From the NCBI RefSeq assembly GCF_003627955.1, contig NZ_RBWS01000023.1:62001-126000 (forward strand): DNA of 64,000 nucleotides. Direction: 5' to 3'. A program made the translations under genes and the position numbers. The first letter of the stretch is position 1. Every line of letters starts with the position of its first letter. Shown piece by piece: positions 37,291 to 45,875 of this stretch. Below the pieces are notes generated by a model, which saw only the letters and a list, made by a program, of their open reading frames with translations, was not told where the DNA came from and did no database searches. The DNA comes from Sphingobacterium puteale. GTDB taxonomy: Bacteria; Bacteroidota; Bacteroidia; Sphingobacteriales; Sphingobacteriaceae.

Positions 37291-37950
37291 ATGAAATTTT
37301 TTATTGACACAGCGAACCTAGAGCAAATCAAGGAAGCCCAGGACTTAGGCGTATTAGACGGTGTAACGACCAATCCAAGTTTAATGGCTAAAGAAGGTAT
37401 CAGCGGTGATGAGAACGTAATCAACCACTACAAAGCAATCTGTGCAATTGTTGACGGCGACGTGAGTGCTGAAGTTATTTCGACTACTTATGAAGAAATG
37501 ATTAAAGAAGGAGAAGCATTAGCAGCTCTTGACAGCAAGATCGTGGTCAAAGTTCCTATGATCAAAGATGGCGTGAAAGCAATCAAATATTTCAGCAAAA
37601 AAGGGATTAAAACAAACTGTACATTGGTATTCACCGCTGGTCAAGCGCTATTGGCGGCAAAAGCAGGTGCGACTTATGTATCTCCTTTTATTGGCCGTTT
37701 GGATGATATCTCTACCGACGGATTGGCATTGATCGAAGATATCCGTCTGATCTATGATAACTACCAATATCCAACACAGATCTTGGCCGCTTCTGTACGC
37801 CATAGTGCACACATCTTGGGCTGTGCTAAAATTGGTGCAGATGTGATGACAGGCCCATTGTCGGCAATTTTATCTTTATTAAAACACCCATTGACTGACA
37901 GCGGTTTAGCAACATTTTTAGCTGACCACGCAAAAGCTGCGGGTAAATAA
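37291..37950 (+). CDS. small transaldolase (TalC / fructose-6-phosphate aldolase family)
   Basis: A 219-residue class I aldolase-fold enzyme of the short transaldolase family, acting in the non-oxidative pentose phosphate pathway. The N-terminus MKFFIDTANLEQIKEA and the segment VTTNPSLMAKEG are family hallmarks. The Schiff-base lysine is Lys87 (VVKVPM). Glu61 in VSAEV corresponds to the glutamate of true transaldolases, whereas fructose-6-phosphate aldolase has Gln there, so transaldolase activity is the better guess. Cytoplasmic, monocistronic, with a long hairpin terminator. Confidence 0.93.
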   Translation: MKFFIDTANLEQIKEAQDLGVLDGVTTNPSLMAKEGISGDENVINHYKAICAIVDGDVSAEVISTTYEEMIKEGEALAALDSKIVVKVPMIKDGVKAIKYFSKKGIKTNCTLVFTAGQALLAAKAGATYVSPFIGRLDDISTDGLALIEDIRLIYDNYQYPTQILAASVRHSAHILGCAKIGADVMTGPLSAILSLLKHPLTDSGLATFLADHAKAAGK

Positions 37951-37977
37951 AATAGACTATATTTCGGTATAGGTTTT

Positions 37978-38026
37978 AAACCGATAAGGAGAAGATGACA
38001 ATAATCTTAACCTTATCGGTTTTCTT
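37978..38026 (+). terminator. long hairpin terminator after the transaldolase gene
   Basis: A perfect 12-bp outer stem (AAACCGATAAGG with CCTTATCGGTTT) encloses an inner AAGAT / ATCTT stem and is followed by TCTTAT. It also lies just upstream of the Fur-family promoter. Confidence 0.75.
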
Positions 38027-38042
38027 ATGCGGATAAATTCCG

Positions 38043-38050
38043 TATTTTTG
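38043..38050 (+). promoter_or_regulatory. Bacteroidota -7 promoter box for the Fur-family gene
   Basis: TATTTTTG fits TAnnTTTG, 30 bases before the ATG. Confidence 0.5.
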
Positions 38051-38080
38051 TAGTTGATCTAAGGTTTAACGAAGAAGTCC

Positions 38081-38509
38081 ATGGAACAATCCAATACCGT
38101 ATATCCAGAAATCCTGAAACGGAATAGCTTAAAAGTCACCCAACCCCGGTTGAAGGTACTTGAAATTATTTCAACAAAAGATTCGGCCATCTCTCAACCT
38201 GAATTGGAGAAATTATTGGGTAAGGATATCGATCGTGTGACCTTGTATCGTGTGCTGGCCAGTTTTGAGGAAAAAGGTATTATCCACAAGATCTTTGATC
38301 TGCACGGAACCGCTACCTATGCCATGTGTTCCACCAACTGCTCCGAACACGACCATCATGACCAACATGTACATTTCATCTGTCGGGTATGCAACTCGGT
38401 CTATTGCCTGGATGAAATTACATTACCAAAAGTAAATATCCCCAATGGGTTTAGCCTGGAAGCGATTGCCGTAAATGCACTCGGCGTATGTAACCATTGT
38501 AAAAAATAA
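38081..38509 (+). CDS. Fur family transcriptional repressor
   Basis: A 142-residue metal-responsive repressor. The N-terminal winged helix includes LKVTQPRLKVLEII, SQPELEKLL and DRVTLYRVLASFEEKGIIHKI (DNA-recognition region near 40-70). The C-terminal half has a His-rich stretch (SEHDHHDQHVHFIC) and the structural zinc cysteines CRVC and CNHC. The His-rich C-terminal part is compatible with Zur-, Fur- or PerR-type sensing; the specific metal cannot be assigned. RNase R lies downstream after 260 bases, probably in a separate unit. Confidence 0.9.
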   Translation: MEQSNTVYPEILKRNSLKVTQPRLKVLEIISTKDSAISQPELEKLLGKDIDRVTLYRVLASFEEKGIIHKIFDLHGTATYAMCSTNCSEHDHHDQHVHFICRVCNSVYCLDEITLPKVNIPNGFSLEAIAVNALGVCNHCKK

Positions 38510-38770
38510 ATCACAACGTACAGCTTCAAAACAATTTTTCGCTTGATCTGTCTATAGTTTGATAATTGGATTCGCTCCGATTGGCTCGGCTATTGTACAG
38601 GTGAATGCTGATTTTTTTTGTACCTTGTATCAACACCGCAACCATACTTGATAAGTGATTGCGCACATAGCTGGTTTATTGTACCTGCGGGTCTAATAAC
38701 CACTGTTTTACACATTGGCTATCATGCAAATGACTTGGTGGCTAATACGAATGAGTAAATAATAAAACGA

Positions 38771-40903
38771 ATGAAGACAAGAAAAGATAATCCCTATAAA
38801 GAGGTATTAACACAACTGATCATCGATATTTTCGAAAAATCAGGAAACAAGCCACTCAACTATAAACAAGTTTCTTCCAAATTGAATCTGACGGACAACG
38901 ATTCCAAAGTTGCCATTGCCGATATTTTACAGGATAATGTCCGGAGTGGACTATTTGTCGAGGTTGAGCGTGGAAAGTTCAACCTCAAGCAGCTTAAAGT
39001 ATATGTGACCGGAAAAGTGGATATGACGGCTGACGGCTCTGCCTATATCATCCCAGACGATGAGTTTGAGAACGATATTTATATTGCACCCCGTAAACTA
39101 AGGCAGGCTCTGCATGGGGATATTGTCAAAGTACATACTTTTGAGAAAAGAAAAGGTGGACGTAAAAAAGAAGGCGAAGTTGTCGAAATCTTACAACGGG
39201 CCAAAACCGACTTTACCGGAACAATCAGCATTTCAAATAATTTCGCATTTTTTATCGCCGACGACCGCAAGATGTTGCACGACATCTTTATACCACTGGA
39301 CAACCTGAATGGTGCCAAGGACAAGGAAAAAGTTGTGGTTTCGATCATTGACTGGCCAAGCGGCAGCAAGAATCCGGTTGGTACCGTCAAGCATGTCCTC
39401 GGGGTCAAGGGAGAGAACAATACCGAGATGAATGCTATCCTCGCAGACTACGGTTTCCCACTGGAATTCCCAAAGAAGGTAGAAGAAGAAGCCAATAAAA
39501 TTACGGAGGAAATCAGCAAGGAAGAGATCGCCAAAAGACGTGATTTCAGGGGAGTTCCAACCTTCACGATTGACCCTGCGGATGCCAAAGATTTTGATGA
39601 CGCCCTATCGTTCCAAAAGCTGGAGAATGGCAATTACGAGATCGGTGTGCACATTGCCGATGTATCACATTTTGTGATTCCGGATACCGAACTGGATAAG
39701 GAAGCTTTTAACCGGGCTACATCAGTCTATCTGGTAGACCGCGTTATTCCAATGCTTCCCGAGCGATTGTCCAATGGCGTATGTTCATTACGACCACATG
39801 AGGACAAGCTCTGTTTTTCGGCGGTATTCGAGTTGGATGAAAAAGCCAATATACACGATCAATGGTTTGGCCGTACGGTTATCCATTCGGACAGGCGCTT
39901 TAGCTATGAGGAAGCACAGGAAGTCATTGAGACAAAATCCGGTGATTTCAGTACTGAGATTTTAAAATTGAATGAACTGGCATACATCCTCCGGGAGCGT
40001 AAGTTTAAGAATGGTGCGATCGCCTTTGAAAGTGAGGAAGTCAAATTTACCCTGGATGAAAACGGCAAACCTACGGGTGTCTATACCAAAATACGTAAGG
40101 ATGCACACAAGCTGATCGAAGATTTTATGTTGTTGGCCAACCGTAAAGTGGCTGAGTATATCGGTAAGCAAGGCCGCGGTAAAAACAAATTAACATTTGT
40201 ATACCGTTACCACGATGTGCCGAATCCGGAAACATTGACGACATTTTCGCAATTTGCGGCACGATTTGGCCATAAGCTGACCATTAAAACAGACAAGGAA
40301 ACAGCAAAATCCCTAAATGCTATCATGACCAAGATCGAAGGCAGCAAGGAACAGAATATGCTGACCTCTTTGGCGGTGCGCTCCATGGCCAAGGCCATCT
40401 ATACGACGAAGAAAACAAGCCATTATGGATTGGCATTTGACTATTATACCCATTTCACCTCCCCTATCCGTCGATATCCGGATGTGATGGTTCACCGTCT
40501 TTTGCAGTTCTACCTGGATAGTGGCACAAAGGTCAATGCCGAGCACTATGAGAAAATGTCAGAGCACTCTTCACAGATGGAGAAAAAGGCAGCCGAAGCG
40601 GAACGCGCATCCATCAAATACAAACAGGCAGAATATCTACAGGATCAGATCGGCACAGAATATACCGGTATTGTCTCGGGTGTGACCGAATGGGGTATGT
40701 ATGTGGAGATTGAGGAGAACAAGTGTGAGGGTATGGTACGCTTACGTGATATCACGGATGATTTCTATGTACTGGATGAGAAGAACTACGCGATTATCGG
40801 CCAGCGGAAGAAAAAGAAATTTCAGTTGGGCGATGAGGTACAGATCCGTGTGAAGAAAGTAGATCTGGATAAACGACAGATAGATTTTACGTTGTTGTCT
40901 TAG
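38771..40903 (+). CDS. rnr: ribonuclease R
   Basis: A processive 3'-to-5' exoribonuclease that degrades structured RNA, 710 residues. Order of domains: an N-terminal helical region and cold-shock OB folds (about 85-230), the RNB catalytic core starting at about 250 with the metal-binding aspartates in TIDPADAKDFDDALSF (near 265-280) and HIADVSHFV, and a C-terminal S1 domain (about 625-706, GTEYTGIVSGVTEWGMYVEIEE). RSMAKAIYTT and YYTHFTSPIRRYPDVMVHRLL are RNB hallmarks. Slightly shorter than E. coli RNase R (813), which has an extra basic tail. Monocistronic. Confidence 0.95.
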   Translation: MKTRKDNPYKEVLTQLIIDIFEKSGNKPLNYKQVSSKLNLTDNDSKVAIADILQDNVRSGLFVEVERGKFNLKQLKVYVTGKVDMTADGSAYIIPDDEFENDIYIAPRKLRQALHGDIVKVHTFEKRKGGRKKEGEVVEILQRAKTDFTGTISISNNFAFFIADDRKMLHDIFIPLDNLNGAKDKEKVVVSIIDWPSGSKNPVGTVKHVLGVKGENNTEMNAILADYGFPLEFPKKVEEEANKITEEISKEEIAKRRDFRGVPTFTIDPADAKDFDDALSFQKLENGNYEIGVHIADVSHFVIPDTELDKEAFNRATSVYLVDRVIPMLPERLSNGVCSLRPHEDKLCFSAVFELDEKANIHDQWFGRTVIHSDRRFSYEEAQEVIETKSGDFSTEILKLNELAYILRERKFKNGAIAFESEEVKFTLDENGKPTGVYTKIRKDAHKLIEDFMLLANRKVAEYIGKQGRGKNKLTFVYRYHDVPNPETLTTFSQFAARFGHKLTIKTDKETAKSLNAIMTKIEGSKEQNMLTSLAVRSMAKAIYTTKKTSHYGLAFDYYTHFTSPIRRYPDVMVHRLLQFYLDSGTKVNAEHYEKMSEHSSQMEKKAAEAERASIKYKQAEYLQDQIGTEYTGIVSGVTEWGMYVEIEENKCEGMVRLRDITDDFYVLDEKNYAIIGQRKKKKFQLGDEVQIRVKKVDLDKRQIDFTLLS

Positions 40904-40916
40904 CTTCCACAAAAAT

Positions 40917-40950
40917 AAAAAGGAGAACTAGCTCTCCTTTTTATTTTTTT
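40917..40950 (+). terminator. Rho-independent terminator of rnr
   Basis: A 10-bp perfect stem (AAAAAGGAGA with TCTCCTTTTT), a 6-nt loop and an ATTTTTTT tail. It can act in both directions and lies between convergent genes. Confidence 0.85.
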
Positions 40951-40973
40951 TATGACGGAAAGACTAAGATCTG

Positions 40974-41453
40974 TTAATCAACTTCGTTAAATGAAACCAT
41001 TTTTAAAAATTGAGGATCGGCATCCTTAATAATCACTTTGCTACCTTCGTCCACTACTTTTCCATTATCTTCGATTTTCCAAGTAACAGTATACGGAGTA
41101 CTCCCGAATTCAAATCCTCCGAATTTCAAACTACCAAACTGGAACTTTTCTAATGATTTCAATACTATTGTTTTTCCTCCATCAAAATCATCCGTCCCTA
41201 ATTGTATAATGTCATCTGTGACTTTAGTACCATTTATATCCCAATCCACGAAGGTACCATTTTCTTTCCCGCCATTAATTGATAAATTAAAATAATCATC
41301 TTCAGTTTTTTTGAATTCTTTCGAAACAGTGATTGTTGCCGTAATATCATGATCTTTGAAGTTCACCGGTTTCGGATCATCATCTTTTGAACATCCCACA
41401 AACGCTAGAGTCACAAGCGTTAACACCATTAAATACATCGATTTGATTTTCAT
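40974..41453 (-). CDS. lipoprotein of unknown function
   Basis: The product is 159 residues from the preferred ATG, which begins MKIKSMYLMVL; an ATG three codons upstream is in frame. The signal ends in a lipobox (LAFVGC, Cys21) followed by SKDDDPKP, an acidic surface-tether-like sequence common in Bacteroidota lipoproteins. The mature part (about 135 residues) is beta-rich with alternating hydrophobic residues, ITATITVSKEF and TPYTVTWKIEDNG, suggestive of an immunoglobulin-like or lipocalin-like domain. No family is recognised. It is convergent with rnr. Confidence 0.72.
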   Translation of the reverse strand: MKIKSMYLMVLTLVTLAFVGCSKDDDPKPVNFKDHDITATITVSKEFKKTEDDYFNLSINGGKENGTFVDWDINGTKVTDDIIQLGTDDFDGGKTIVLKSLEKFQFGSLKFGGFEFGSTPYTVTWKIEDNGKVVDEGSKVIIKDADPQFLKMVSFNEVD

Positions 41454-41928
41454 AATTTGCATACTTTAATTTGTTTTTTTCTGTTAATTATCCGTCCGTG
41501 TTTGACAAACGTCTTGCCAAAAAGAAGCATAAACACGCAAAAAGATAAAATATACTCAGAAACCAGTAGAAGAATATTTTCACAGAAAAAACACAGAGCG
41601 ACTAGTATTCAAGACAATAAAGATTTTTACGAGTCAAACATTGTGTTCTGCTTTTCGCTCCCAGCCTAAGACAACGCTACTATCGTTGTCCTTATTTGAC
41701 AACATAATAATAACCAGTAGCAGCTGCTAAACTTGCGAGCGCAATATCGGATTGTACAAGCATTAAACGACGCTCCCATTATTATCACAGCACACCTTAC
41801 ATATTATTGCGCTATCTCAGAAAAGGAAACATTCCGCACTGTGTTTACTCCATTTCGCCAAGTAAAATATTGATTCTGCGCGATGTCGGATTGAGACAAA
41901 CCAGTGTCGAAATCATTTTTCCATGTGG

Positions 41929-42114
41929 GGAAATGAAAATTCCACTCGGCGAAATCATCCAAACCATTGACAAAACGGGCCAGACAGGTGACGGAATCAT
42001 TTCGACAGTGAACTGGATCATTTCGTTACTGCGGCGGATGACACAAACGGGCGTCGAACCAATTCCGACAGACGGGGAAATGAAACTTCCACCCGACTAA
42101 ATCATCTAAACCAA
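41929..42114. repeat. imperfect 40-bp direct repeat and related short units
   Basis: The 40-base segment starting GGGGAAATGAAAATTCCACT near 41930 recurs near 42075 as GGGGAAATGAAACTTCCACC, with about five mismatches over its length. Between them are degenerate units around ATCATTTC. In one frame both read GEMK[IL]P, followed by an II-T-D-K pattern, suggesting a decayed coding repeat. Confidence 0.65.
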
Positions 42115-42254
42115 GGACAGCATGCACGAGAAGGAGCGCGAACTCATCAAACAAGGAGGGAAAACAGCTTCGCCAGAGGGAAAAGGCATCCGACATCTCT
42201 AAAAAATAATCTAAATTTTATACACTAACTATTTAATATTCAAAACAGAATCAG

Positions 42255-42262
42255 TATCTTTG
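42255..42262 (+). promoter_or_regulatory. Bacteroidota -7 promoter box for the rpsL operon
   Basis: TATCTTTG matches TAnnTTTG perfectly in an AT-rich stretch, giving a leader of about 45 bases before rpsL. Confidence 0.55.
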
Positions 42263-42310
42263 CGAACTTAAAATAATTTAGGTATAAAATTTATAAACAA
42301 AAACAGGTAA

Positions 42311-42724
42311 ATGCCTACTATTCAACAATTAGTTAGAAAAGGTAGAGTAGCTCTGGTTGATAAGAGTAAGTCACCAGCGTTGGACTCATGTCCACAGCGA
42401 AGAGGTGTATGTACACGTGTATATACTACTACCCCTAAAAAACCAAACTCAGCAATGCGTAAAGTAGCTCGTGTACGTTTAACAAACGGTAAAGAGGTCA
42501 ACGCTTACATCCCTGGAGAAGGTCACAACTTACAAGAGCACTCGATCGTATTGATCCGTGGTGGTCGTGTTAAGGATTTACCAGGTGTGCGTTACCACAT
42601 CATCCGTGGTGCATTAGATACTTCAGGTGTAGCAGGTCGTAACCAACGTCGTTCTAAATACGGAACTAAGCGTCCTAAACCAGGACAAGCAGCTGCAGCT
42701 CCAGCAAAAGGTAAAAAGAAATAA
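42311..42724 (+). CDS. rpsL: 30S ribosomal protein S12
   Basis: Decoding-centre ribosomal protein, 137 residues, opening MPTIQQLVRKGR as in all bacteria. The decoding loops TTPKKPNSAMRK and RVKDLPGVRYH are wild type, with Lys43 and Lys88 at the streptomycin-sensitive positions. The C-terminus has an Ala/Lys-rich extension (AAAPAKGKKK), common in Bacteroidota. First gene of the rpsL-rpsG-fusA-rpsJ unit; 19 bases before rpsG. Confidence 0.98.
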   Translation: MPTIQQLVRKGRVALVDKSKSPALDSCPQRRGVCTRVYTTTPKKPNSAMRKVARVRLTNGKEVNAYIPGEGHNLQEHSIVLIRGGRVKDLPGVRYHIIRGALDTSGVAGRNQRRSKYGTKRPKPGQAAAAPAKGKKK

Positions 42725-42730
42725 TTAAAC

Positions 42731-42735
42731 GGAGG
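42731..42735 (+). promoter_or_regulatory. strong Shine-Dalgarno site before rpsG
   Basis: GGAGG (within CGGAGGAAAG) lies eight bases before the rpsG ATG. The other three genes of this operon have no such site, as expected for Bacteroidota, so this one stands out. Confidence 0.65.
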
Positions 42736-42743
42736 AAAGAAAA

Positions 42744-43211
42744 ATGAGAAAGTCAAAACCGAAAAAGAGAATCATTTTACCTGATCCAAAGTTTAATGAC
42801 GTTCAGGTAACACGTTTCGTAAACAATATGATGGTAGATGGTAAAAAATCCATCGCTTATGATATTTTTTACGATGCAGTAGAATTAGTAGAACAAAAAA
42901 CACAAGAAAGCGGTTTAGAAGCTTGGAAAAAAGCTTTAAACAACGTTATGCCTGCTGTTGAAGTTAAATCACGCCGTGTAGGTGGTGCTAACTTCCAAGT
43001 TCCTATGGAAGTTCGTCCAGAGCGTAAAATTGCTTTGGGTATGAAATGGTTAATTTCATACGCTCGTAAACGTGGTGAAAAAACAATGTTCGAAAAATTA
43101 GCAGGAGAAATCATTTCAGCTTCTAAAGGTGAAGGTGCTGCTGTTAAGAAGAAAGAAGATACGCACAAAATGGCGGAAGCTAACAAAGCGTTCTCACACT
43201 TCAGATTCTAA
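42744..43211 (+). CDS. rpsG: 30S ribosomal protein S7
   Basis: Primary 16S rRNA binding protein of the 30S head, 155 residues. Characteristic blocks: FVNNMMVDGKKSIAYDIFYDA, NVMPAVEVKSRRVGGANFQVP and RKRGEKTMFEKLAGEI. In E. coli S7 represses its own operon by binding the S12-S7 intergenic RNA; here that gap is only 19 bases and holds a strong Shine-Dalgarno, while a large hairpin lies after the gene. Confidence 0.98.
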   Translation: MRKSKPKKRIILPDPKFNDVQVTRFVNNMMVDGKKSIAYDIFYDAVELVEQKTQESGLEAWKKALNNVMPAVEVKSRRVGGANFQVPMEVRPERKIALGMKWLISYARKRGEKTMFEKLAGEIISASKGEGAAVKKKEDTHKMAEANKAFSHFRF

Positions 43212-43238
43212 TTTTGAAGACATTCAAAAAAATATGAT

Positions 43239-43285
43239 TACACCGACCTCCGATAAACGAACACTCTTTTATCAAGGTCGGTGTA
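43239..43285 (+). promoter_or_regulatory. long hairpin between rpsG and fusA
   Basis: A perfect 11-bp outer stem (TACACCGACCT with AGGTCGGTGTA) is separated by small internal loops from an inner stem GATAAA / TTTATC. It starts 27 bases after the rpsG stop and ends 59 bases before fusA. There is no T run behind it, so it is more likely an attenuation, processing or protein-binding element than a terminator. Confidence 0.6.
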
Positions 43286-43344
43286 CTTATTTAACATTAC
43301 ATTTAAACACATAAGGCCCGTAAGGCCAGCTGCTTAAAAATATT

Positions 43345-45468
43345 ATGGCAAGAGATTTAAAATTCACTAGAAATATCGGTATCGCTGCACACATCGATGC
43401 TGGTAAAACTACAACAACTGAGCGTATCCTTTATTACTCAGGTGTAAACCATAAAATTGGTGAGGTTCACGAAGGTGCTTCAACAATGGACTGGATGGAG
43501 CAAGAGGCTGAGCGTGGTATCACGATCACTTCTGCTGCAACAACTGTATTCTGGAACTACCGTAACAACAAATACCAAGTAAACGTTATCGATACACCTG
43601 GACACGTGGATTTCACGGTTGAGGTAAACCGTTCGTTACGTGTATTGGATGGATTGGTATTCTTGTTTTCAGCAGTTGATGGTGTTGAGCCTCAATCTGA
43701 AACAAACTGGCGCTTAGCTGATGGCTACAAAGTACCTCGTATCGGTTTCGTTAACAAAATGGACCGTTCAGGAGCTGACTTCTTGAAAGTTGTAAAACAA
43801 GTAAAAGACATGTTAGGTTCTGATGCTGTAGCTTTACAATTGCCTATCGGTGCTGAAGATACGTTCACAGGTGTGGTTGATTTGATCAACAACCGTGGTA
43901 TCGTTTGGAATGAGCATGATAAAGGAATGACTTTCACTGAAGTTCCAATTCCTGAGGATATGTTGGACGAGGTTGCTGAATACCGTGAGAAATTATTGGA
44001 AGCAGTAGCTGGCTATGATGAGTCTTTGATGGAGAAATTCTTCGAAGATCCAGATTCATTGACTGAGCGTGAAATCTTAAATGCGTTACGTGCAGCAGTA
44101 TTGGATAACTCTATCGTTCCTATGGTTTGTGGTTCATCTTTCAAAAACAAAGGTGTTCAAACCATGTTGGATCTTGTAATGGAATTATTGCCTTCACCTC
44201 TTGATGTAGAGGCTGTAAAAGGTACTAACCCTGATACTGGTGAAGAAATCGAGCGTAAACCATCTGTTAATGAGCCTTTCGCAGCTTTAGGTTTCAAAAT
44301 TGCGACTGACCCATTCGTAGGTCGTTTATGTTTCATCCGTGCTTACTCTGGTAAGTTAGATGCAGGTTCTTATGTATTGAACACACGTTCAGGTAACAAA
44401 GAACGTATCTCTCGTATCTTCCAAATGCACGCGAACAAACAAAACCCTATTCCTTTTATCGAGGCAGGTGATATCGGTGCAGTTGTAGGTTTCAAAGACA
44501 TCAAAACTGGTGATACACTTTGTGACGAAAAAGCGCCTATCGTATTAGAGTCCATGACTTTCCCTGAGCCAGTAATTGGTTTAGCGATTGAGCCTAAAAC
44601 TCAAGCTGACGTGGATAGATTAGGTATTGGTCTTGGTAAATTGGCTGAAGAGGATCCTACATTCGTTGTTAAATCTGACGAAGAGACTGGCCAAACAGTT
44701 ATCTCTGGTATGGGTGAGCTTCACTTAGAGATCTTGATCGACCGTTTGAAACGTGAATTCAAAGTTGAGGTTAACCAAGGTGCTCCTCAAGTAGCATACA
44801 AAGAGTCTATCAATGGTACTACTGAGCACCGTGAGGTATACAAAAAACAATCAGGTGGTCGTGGTAAATTCGCGGATATCAAAGTTGTTATCTCTCCTAT
44901 CGATGCAGATTACGATACAACAAAATCAGCACTTCAATTCGTAAACGAAATTGTGGGTGGTGCGATTCCAAAAGAATACATCCCTTCGGTTCAAAAAGGA
45001 TTTGAAGCATCATTGAATAATGGTGTATTAGCTGGTTACCCACTTTCTGGCATGAAAGTTCGTTTGATTGATGGTTCATTCCACGCAGTCGATTCAGATT
45101 CATTGTCATTCGAATTGGCAGCTAAAATGGCTTACCGTGAGGCATTGCCTAAATGTTCTCCAGTATTGATGGAGCCAATCATGAAAGTTGAAGTATTGAC
45201 TCCAGAAGAAAACATGGGTGATGTAATGGGTGACTTGAACCGTCGTCGTGGTCAAATGCAAGGTTTGGATTCACGTAACGGTGCACAAGTAATCAAAGCA
45301 TTGGTTCCACTTTCTGAAATGTTCGGTTACGTAACTCAATTACGTACAATCACTTCAGGTCGTGCAACATCTACAATGGAATTTGATCACTATGCTGAAG
45401 CTCCACGTAACGTTGCTGAAGAAGTAATCGCAAAATCAAAAGGTAGAATCAAAGGTTCTGTAGAATAA
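43345..45468 (+). CDS. fusA: elongation factor G
   Basis: Ribosomal translocase GTPase, 707 residues. G1 is AHIDAGKT at 15-22. The switch and G2-G3 motifs GITITSAATT and DTPGHVDF, and the G4 motif NKMDRSGAD, are all canonical. Domains II-V follow, with domain IV beginning around ESINGTTEHREVYKKQSGGRGKF. Codon use is strongly biased, as in highly expressed genes. Part of the ribosomal operon. Confidence 0.98.
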   Translation: MARDLKFTRNIGIAAHIDAGKTTTTERILYYSGVNHKIGEVHEGASTMDWMEQEAERGITITSAATTVFWNYRNNKYQVNVIDTPGHVDFTVEVNRSLRVLDGLVFLFSAVDGVEPQSETNWRLADGYKVPRIGFVNKMDRSGADFLKVVKQVKDMLGSDAVALQLPIGAEDTFTGVVDLINNRGIVWNEHDKGMTFTEVPIPEDMLDEVAEYREKLLEAVAGYDESLMEKFFEDPDSLTEREILNALRAAVLDNSIVPMVCGSSFKNKGVQTMLDLVMELLPSPLDVEAVKGTNPDTGEEIERKPSVNEPFAALGFKIATDPFVGRLCFIRAYSGKLDAGSYVLNTRSGNKERISRIFQMHANKQNPIPFIEAGDIGAVVGFKDIKTGDTLCDEKAPIVLESMTFPEPVIGLAIEPKTQADVDRLGIGLGKLAEEDPTFVVKSDEETGQTVISGMGELHLEILIDRLKREFKVEVNQGAPQVAYKESINGTTEHREVYKKQSGGRGKFADIKVVISPIDADYDTTKSALQFVNEIVGGAIPKEYIPSVQKGFEASLNNGVLAGYPLSGMKVRLIDGSFHAVDSDSLSFELAAKMAYREALPKCSPVLMEPIMKVEVLTPEENMGDVMGDLNRRRGQMQGLDSRNGAQVIKALVPLSEMFGYVTQLRTITSGRATSTMEFDHYAEAPRNVAEEVIAKSKGRIKGSVE

Positions 45469-45489
45469 TATAGAACTCAAAAATAAACC

Positions 45490-45530
45490 GACCGCTGGTT
45501 GTTAATAGCTCTAATCAGCGGTCATTTTTT
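45490..45530 (+). promoter_or_regulatory. terminator-like hairpin between fusA and rpsJ
   Basis: A perfect 8-bp stem (GACCGCTG with CAGCGGTC), an 18-nt loop and ATTTTTT. It sits 21 bases after fusA and ends about 20 bases before the rpsJ ATG. By form it is an intrinsic terminator, but rpsJ has no other visible promoter, so partial read-through or attenuation is likely. Confidence 0.65.
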
Positions 45531-45546
45531 AATAATATCATATACT

Positions 45547-45852
45547 ATGAGCCAAAGAATCAGAATTAAATTGAAATCTTACGATTACAATTTGGTTGAC
45601 AAATCAGCTGAAAAAATCGTAAAAACAGTAAAACCTACAGGTGCAGTTGTTAGTGGTCCTATTCCATTGCCTACTGAGAAAAAAATCTACACGGTATTAC
45701 GTTCACCACACGTTAACAAAAAAGCACGTGAGCAATTCCAATTGTGTGCTTACAAAAGATTGTTGGATATCTATTCATCAAACGCTAAAACTGTTGACGC
45801 ATTGATGAAACTTGAATTGCCTTCAGGTGTTGAAGTAGAAATCAAAGTGTGA
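45547..45852 (+). CDS. rpsJ: 30S ribosomal protein S10
   Basis: A 101-residue ribosomal protein, also the NusE partner in transcription antitermination. The start MSQRIRIKLKSYDYN is universal; an upstream in-frame TTG only runs through the hairpin region. SGPIPLPTEKKIYTVLRSPHVNKKAREQF is the signature block. Unlike most Bacteroidota layouts, no rplC/rplD follows: a terminator and convergent unrelated genes come next. Confidence 0.97.
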   Translation: MSQRIRIKLKSYDYNLVDKSAEKIVKTVKPTGAVVSGPIPLPTEKKIYTVLRSPHVNKKAREQFQLCAYKRLLDIYSSNAKTVDALMKLELPSGVEVEIKV

Positions 45853-45875
45853 TAGATTTCAGTCACTGAAAAAAG

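Larger units (their letters stand above)
41463..42310. other. 848-bp intergenic region upstream of rpsL with decayed repeats
   Basis: No convincing gene. It contains a hairpin (GACAACG / CGTTGTC at 41670-41690), imperfect internal repeats from about 41860 to 42115, and the rpsL promoter near 42255. A 97-codon plus-strand frame at 41807-42100 has no start-signal support and its sequence is dominated by the repeats, so it is treated as repeat-derived rather than as a gene. Confidence 0.6.

Noticed and set aside
41807..42100. 97-codon plus-strand frame upstream of rpsL as a gene
   Set aside because: Its sequence consists mostly of degenerate repeats, it has no ribosome-site or promoter support, and the repeat continues past its stop codon.
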